A DNA stretch of 9,296 bases, from positions 1-9,296 of the forward strand of contig PWEU01000041.1 in assembly GCA_003554005.1 (NCBI GenBank), written 5' to 3'. The translations under genes and the position numbers were made by a program. Source of the stretch: Nitriliruptoraceae bacterium. GTDB lineage: Bacteria > Actinomycetota > Nitriliruptoria > Nitriliruptorales > Nitriliruptoraceae. This document shows positions 6,232-9,296 of this stretch, piece after piece; positions within the stretch are counted from its first letter, which is position 1, and each line of letters starts with the position of its first letter. The notes beneath the pieces are model-generated. The model saw only the letters and a program-made list of their open reading frames with translations. It was not told the DNA's origin and made no database searches.

Positions 6232-6939
6232 GTGGTCGAGCAGCCCGCCGGTGAGCGTCCCATCCTCGAGCGTTCGGTGAACACCGAGCGAGCACTGACC
6301 CTGCCGCGACCGCGGCTGCGGGGTCGCTCGCACCTGCTGGCAGCCATCATCGCCCTGCCCGGCGCCATCCTGTGGACCATCACGGCCCCCAGCGCGGGAC
6401 GGGTCGCCGTGGCGGCCTTCGGGTTCGGGGTGGCGGCGATGTTCTCCTTCAGCGCCCTCCTCCACCTCAAGCGCTGGGACGCCGGCACCTACGAGCGACT
6501 GTTCCGGCTCGATCACACCGGCATCTACCTCGCGATCGGTGGCACCGGCGTGGCCATGGCGTTGCTCGGGCTCGAGGGTTGGGCCTCCTGGCTGCTGCTC
6601 GTCGGGATGGTGACCGGGTCGCTCACCGGCATCATCGTGGAGTGGCTGCCCTTCGCCCCGCCGAAGGGGTTCAACAGCGCGGTGTACCTCACCATCGGCT
6701 GGCTGCCCGTGGCGCTGCTGCCCTGGCTGTGGGTCAGCTCCGGCCCCGCGGTGGTGGCGCTGCTGCTCCTCGGCGGTGTGCTCTACACCGTCGGCGCCAC
6801 GGTGGTCGGTCTCCGGCGCCCGGATCCTTCACCGACCTGGTTCGGCTACCACGAGGTGTTCCACCTGCTGGTGATCGCAGCCGTGGTCGTCCACGCGGTG
6901 ATGATCGACGTGCTCCTACGCCGGGTCGCTCAGGGGTGA
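6232..6939 (+). CDS. Hemolysin III / PAQR (TrhA-like) family membrane protein
   Basis: The 235-residue protein has about seven membrane segments and the family motifs in order: SALLHL (74-79) in TM2, RLDHTGIYLAIGGT (92-105), and WFGYHEVFHLLVIAA (203-217) near the C-terminus. The likely metal-binding His residues are H78, H207 and H211, matching the zinc site of PAQR receptors. Members are called hemolysin III in bacteria, but a role in membrane homeostasis (TrhA) is the more recent view; lytic activity should not be assumed. The chosen GTG at 6232 fits a leaderless transcript. An alternative GTG at 6277 gives 220 residues and also has no convincing ribosome binding site; both keep the whole conserved region. 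The gene is divergent from the transporter operon and lies 88 nt before the ABC exporter start, so the exporter may be read through from here. Confidence 0.92.
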   Translation: MVEQPAGERPILERSVNTERALTLPRPRLRGRSHLLAAIIALPGAILWTITAPSAGRVAVAAFGFGVAAMFSFSALLHLKRWDAGTYERLFRLDHTGIYLAIGGTGVAMALLGLEGWASWLLLVGMVTGSLTGIIVEWLPFAPPKGFNSAVYLTIGWLPVALLPWLWVSSGPAVVALLLLGGVLYTVGATVVGLRRPDPSPTWFGYHEVFHLLVIAAVVVHAVMIDVLLRRVAQG

Positions 6940-6956
6940 GGTCCAGGGGGGATGCG

Positions 6957-7016
6957 ATGCCGTCCAGCGGCCCGGTGGGACCGAACTGCGGCCGAGAACC
7001 GGGACCGTCCCGGTGA
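6957..7016 (+). CDS. Putative 19-residue leader peptide of the ABC exporter genes
   Basis: An ATG at 6957 is preceded by AGGGGGG (6945-6951) with 5-nt spacing. The ORF encodes MPSSGPVGPNCGREPGPSR and stops at TGA 7014-7016. That stop overlaps the GAGGAG ribosome binding site (7015-7020) of the ABC ATPase. Its last codons run through two competing hairpins. The arrangement resembles leader peptides that control resistance genes by translational attenuation or simple coupling, but no similarity to a known leader is claimed. It could be chance, since G-rich runs are common here. Confidence 0.35.
   Translation: MPSSGPVGPNCGREPGPSR
6971..7014 (+). promoter_or_regulatory. Mutually exclusive RNA hairpins upstream of the ABC ATPase
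   Basis: ACCGGGA (6998-7004) and TCCCGGT (7008-7014) form a perfect 7-bp stem with a CCG loop, ending one base before the ribosome binding site of the ATPase gene. ACCGGG (6998-7003) can instead pair with CCCGGT (6971-6976), and GGGAC (6977-6981) can pair with GTCCC (7007-7011). The structures exclude one another, as in an attenuator. The 17-nt palindrome could equally be an operator for a repressor. There is no T-tract, so an intrinsic terminator is unlikely. Confidence 0.4.
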
Positions 7017-7027
7017 GGAGGCCGAGG

Positions 7028-8014
7028 ATGACCATCGCCGAACTCGCTCCCGCCGCGGTCGACCCCACGACGACGCCCGCGCTGCGGCTGCGCGCCCTGA
7101 GGAAGACCTACCCCGGGCCACCCGCCATCGATGCCATCGCGGGGATCGACCTGCAGGTCGCCGCGGGGGAGATGTTCGGGTTGCTCGGCCCCAACGGCGC
7201 CGGCAAGTCCACCACCGTCGGCGTGTGCACCACCCGCATCAGGCCCACGGAGGGCCAGGCGGAGGTGTTCGGTCTCGATGTGGTCCGCGAACCCGCTCGG
7301 GCGAAGCGCCGCCTGGGCGTGGTCACCCAGGACAACACCCTCGACCGCTCGTTGACCCTGCTCGAGAACCTGCGCTACCACTGCCGCTACTTCGGGTGGT
7401 CCGGTCGTCGGGCCGCCGCCCGCGCTGAGGAACTGCTGGAGCGCTTCCGGCTCACCGACCGGGCCGATGCCTTCCCCCATCAGATCTCCGGGGGCATGGC
7501 ACAACGGCTCCAGGTCGCCCGGGCGATCGCCCACCGACCGCAGCTGCTGTTCCTCGACGAGCCGACGGCGGGACTCGACCCGCAGAGCCGCCTCGCCCTG
7601 TGGGAGCTGGTCTCCGAGTTGCGCGCGGACGGCCTGACGGTGGTGCTCACCACGCACTACATGGAGGAGGCCGACCAGCTCTGCGACCGTGTGGCCATCG
7701 TCGACCACGGTCAGGTGCTGGTGTGCGACACGCCGGAGGCGCTCAAGGACGCTCACGGCGTCGGTGCGGTGGTCGACCTGGTGCTGGAGAGCCGTCCGGC
7801 CCCGGAGGTCCTCCAAGCCCTCGAGGCGATCCCCGGCGTCCGCTCGGTCGAGGACAGCGAGGGGGGTGTCAGGGTGCTGGCCGATGCGGGTGACGGGCTC
7901 CTACCTCCGGTCGTGCAGGCGGCTGGACCCGCCGGGGTCAGGGACGTCTCGTTGCAGGGTTCCACGCTGGAAGCCGTGTTCATCAACCTCACCGGGAGGG
8001 ATCTGCGTGAGTGA
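7028..8014 (+). CDS. ABC exporter ATP-binding protein, DrrA-like
   Basis: The 328-residue ATPase has one nucleotide-binding domain: Walker A GPNGAGKST (54-62), Q-loop Q101, signature ISGGM (153-157), Walker B LLFLDE (173-178), D-loop AGLD (181-184) and switch His H210 (LTTHYMEEAD). The C-terminal extension of about 90 residues ends in STLEAVFINLTGRDLRE, as in DrrA-type ATPases of drug and lipid exporters. It powers export with the permease encoded next, at the inner face of the membrane. The start is the ATG at 7028, with GAGGAG 7 nt upstream; the GTG at 7013 would contain that site and is rejected. The stop overlaps the permease start by 8 nt. The substrate is unknown; a drug, lipid or natural product is possible. 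The leader peptide and hairpins upstream may regulate it. Confidence 0.95.
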   Translation: MTIAELAPAAVDPTTTPALRLRALRKTYPGPPAIDAIAGIDLQVAAGEMFGLLGPNGAGKSTTVGVCTTRIRPTEGQAEVFGLDVVREPARAKRRLGVVTQDNTLDRSLTLLENLRYHCRYFGWSGRRAAARAEELLERFRLTDRADAFPHQISGGMAQRLQVARAIAHRPQLLFLDEPTAGLDPQSRLALWELVSELRADGLTVVLTTHYMEEADQLCDRVAIVDHGQVLVCDTPEALKDAHGVGAVVDLVLESRPAPEVLQALEAIPGVRSVEDSEGGVRVLADAGDGLLPPVVQAAGPAGVRDVSLQGSTLEAVFINLTGRDLRE

Positions 8015-8864
8015 GCCCACCACCACGACCACGCGACCACAGCCGGTGCTCGAGACGGCCGAGCCGACGCGCGCGCGGGCGTGGCTCGATGCCGTCCGCG
8101 GCCTGATGCTGCGTGACCTTCGGGTCCTGCGCCGGGAGCTGCCCGCCTTCCTGACCCGGACCGTGATGCAGCCGCTGCTGTTCGTGTTCGTCTTCGCCTT
8201 CCTGTTCCCACGCATCGGCCAGGGCGTCGGCGGCGGTGGAGGGGAGGAGTTCGCGACGATCCTCGTGCCGGGCCTGGTGGCGGTGGCGGTCATCTTCCAA
8301 GGCATCATCGCCGTGGCCCTGCCGCTGTCCACCGAGTTCGGGGGTACCAAGGAGATCGAGGACCGGATCATGGCGCCGGTCCCCGTCAGCACCGTGGCGA
8401 TCGAGAAGATCCTGTTCGGGGCGCTGCAGAGCGTTGCCGCCGGGGTCCTCGTCCTGCCGATGGTGGCGGCGATCCCGGCGACCCCGGTCGCGCTGGAGGG
8501 GACCAGCCTGCCGCTGCTGCTCGCCGTCGTGGTGCTCTCGGCCCTGCTCTCGGGCGCCCTCGGGCTGGCCCTCGGCACCTACGTCAGCCCGCGCCAGATC
8601 GGCCTGATGTTCTCCGTCGTGGTTCTGCCGCTGACCTTCCTCGGTGCCGTCTACTACCCCTGGACGGCGTTGGAGGCGGTGCCCTGGCTCCAATGGCTGG
8701 TGCTGCTCAACCCCCTGGTGTACGTCAGTGAAGGCCTGCGCGCGGCCATCACTCCGTCGATCTCGACGATGGCTCCGGTGGTCGTGCTGCTGGCCCTGGC
8801 GGCGTCGACCGGGCTGTTGACACTGGTCGGCCTCCGGGGCTTCGTGCGTCGGACCGTCGGCTGA
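8007..8864 (+). CDS. ABC-2 type exporter permease, DrrB-like
   Basis: The 285-residue permease has a cytosolic N-terminus with a polar, Thr-rich head (residues 1-25) and six membrane segments at about 52-68, 84-106, 133-157, 168-190, 197-215 and 257-277. Family features are RELPAFLTRTVMQPLLF (43-59), GGTKEIEDRIMAPVPVS (112-128) and VYYPWTALEAVPWLQW (215-230), followed by NPLVYVSEGLR (235-245). The start is the GTG at 8007, inside the end of the ATPase gene, with GGAGG 7 nt upstream. The 8-nt overlap points to coupled translation and a fixed stoichiometry. The glycine run at 74-79 lies in the first extracellular loop. As for the ATPase, the substrate is not visible from sequence. No hairpin with a T-tract follows the stop. 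Confidence 0.95.
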   Translation: MSEPTTTTTRPQPVLETAEPTRARAWLDAVRGLMLRDLRVLRRELPAFLTRTVMQPLLFVFVFAFLFPRIGQGVGGGGGEEFATILVPGLVAVAVIFQGIIAVALPLSTEFGGTKEIEDRIMAPVPVSTVAIEKILFGALQSVAAGVLVLPMVAAIPATPVALEGTSLPLLLAVVVLSALLSGALGLALGTYVSPRQIGLMFSVVVLPLTFLGAVYYPWTALEAVPWLQWLVLLNPLVYVSEGLRAAITPSISTMAPVVVLLALAASTGLLTLVGLRGFVRRTVG

Positions 8865-9043
8865 GGCCCACGCCCCGTATCGCCGACGCGGCAGTCCCGC
8901 ACCGACCGTTCCCGACGCAGTAGCCAGCGGCTGGTCCACCACAGGGCGAGGCCCCAGGTCACGGCCAACGCCGACAGTTCCCACGCGGGGCCGCCGGTCG
9001 CCGAAGCGAGGGGCGCGAAGATCGGGACGCTCGTGGTCACCAC
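8654..9043 (-). CDS. Uncertain small membrane protein ORF overlapping the permease 3' end
   Basis: A GTG at 9043 has a strong GAGGAG site (9050-9055) with 6-nt spacing. The first 55 or so codons are G/C-rich at third positions and encode one likely membrane helix, ELSALAVTWGLALWW (22-36), followed by the basic stretch RWLLRRERSVR. Beyond that the ORF runs antisense into the last 211 nt of the permease gene, and the residues there look like non-coding frame. Either the gene is real with an unusually long convergent overlap, or the true C-terminus is lost by a frameshift near 8870-8890, or it is chance. I do not recognise the family. Confidence 0.3.
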   Translation of the reverse strand: MVTTSVPIFAPLASATGGPAWELSALAVTWGLALWWTSRWLLRRERSVRDCRVGDTGRGPQPTVRRTKPRRPTSVNSPVDAARASSTTTGAIVEIDGVMAARRPSLTYTRGLSSTSHWSQGTASNAVQG

Positions 9044-9296
9044 GGTGGACTCCTCGGGTCGCCACCGCCGTCAGCGCCCTCAGCTGCACCCGCGGCCGGG
9101 CGGGTGAGGCGGGCGATGGCCTCGTCCCCGACGGTAGGGAGGGGGTGTGACAGGTCTGCGGCGGCGACCGTGGACGCATGGTCGGGCTGCCACGCTGCAG
9201 CTCAGCCCGCGCCGCCAACCGCGGCCGCGGCCAGCGGCAGGCACCGTCCGGTCGCGCCGGTGATCCGCGGCGCCACCAGCATCGCGTCGATCTCCG
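8865..9296. other. Right-end region without a confident gene
   Basis: After the permease stop there are 432 nt with no gene I can name. They hold the two uncertain minus-strand ORFs listed separately. I saw no tRNA, hairpin terminator, repeat or clear promoter here. Confidence 0.6.
9202..9296 (-). CDS. Possible C-terminal end of a gene running off the right edge
   Basis: Reading the minus strand in from the edge gives 31 codons with strong G/C third positions, EIDAMLVAPRITGATG, then an Ala/Gly-rich end and TGA at 9202-9204. The composition looks like protein rather than shadow frame, but the piece is too short to identify. The same frame stays open after the TGA to 9037, with no start codon in between. 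Confidence 0.3.
   Translation of the reverse strand, partial: EIDAMLVAPRITGATGRCLPLAAAAVGGAG

Noticed and set aside
6038..6295. N-terminal extension of the transporter ORF by 86 codons
   Set aside because: The extension is Arg-rich and disordered, overlaps the divergent gene's start, and the family N-terminus begins after the GTG at 6037.
7989..9218. Minus-strand ORF of 409 codons opposite the ABC permease
   Set aside because: Arg/Gln/His-rich, no recognisable motif, and antisense to a well-supported permease.
1..9296. Mobile elements, CRISPR arrays, integration sites next to the tRNA
   Set aside because: No transposase or integrase motif, no regularly spaced repeats, and no second copy of the tRNA 3' end was seen.

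Overview
The window comes from a high-GC bacterium (about 70% G+C by eye). Coding third positions are strongly G/C, GTG starts are frequent, genes overlap or sit a few bases apart, one promoter looks leaderless, and the tRNA lacks an encoded CCA. Together these suggest an actinobacterium, possibly a deep-branching one; the lineage is an inference. No mobile element, CRISPR array or rRNA was seen. The content looks mainly like chromosomal housekeeping and transport genes.

Layout, left to right. (1) A CAU-anticodon tRNA (47-120), followed 23 nt later by a small DUF456-type membrane protein (144-635, +). (2) A long minus-strand block, read from 6037 down to 688: an SLC13/DASS-type anion transporter, a cytoplasmic sensor histidine kinase whose start overlaps the transporter stop by 4 nt, a receiver-only response regulator, a possible 33-codon small ORF, and an MFS permease. 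(3) A 194-bp divergent region (6038-6231) holding candidate promoters for the transporter operon and, on the plus strand, for a hemolysin III/PAQR-type membrane protein (6232-6939). (4) A plus-strand DrrA/DrrB-type ABC exporter pair (7028-8014 and 8007-8864). Its 88-nt leader holds a 19-codon ORF with a good ribosome binding site and overlapping, mutually exclusive hairpins. (5) A poorly resolved right end (8865-9296) with two uncertain minus-strand ORFs.

How the genes may work together: the transporter, kinase and response regulator appear to form one transcription unit, so the kinase may sense or control carboxylate/anion uptake or the metabolic state linked to it. The kinase has no membrane segment. 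It carries a degenerate receiver domain and a cyclic-nucleotide-binding-like (CRP-type) domain in front of its catalytic core. Its partner has a complete phosphoacceptor site but no DNA-binding output. The output must therefore go through protein contacts or another regulator. This module and the ABC exporter leader are the two most interesting parts of the window.
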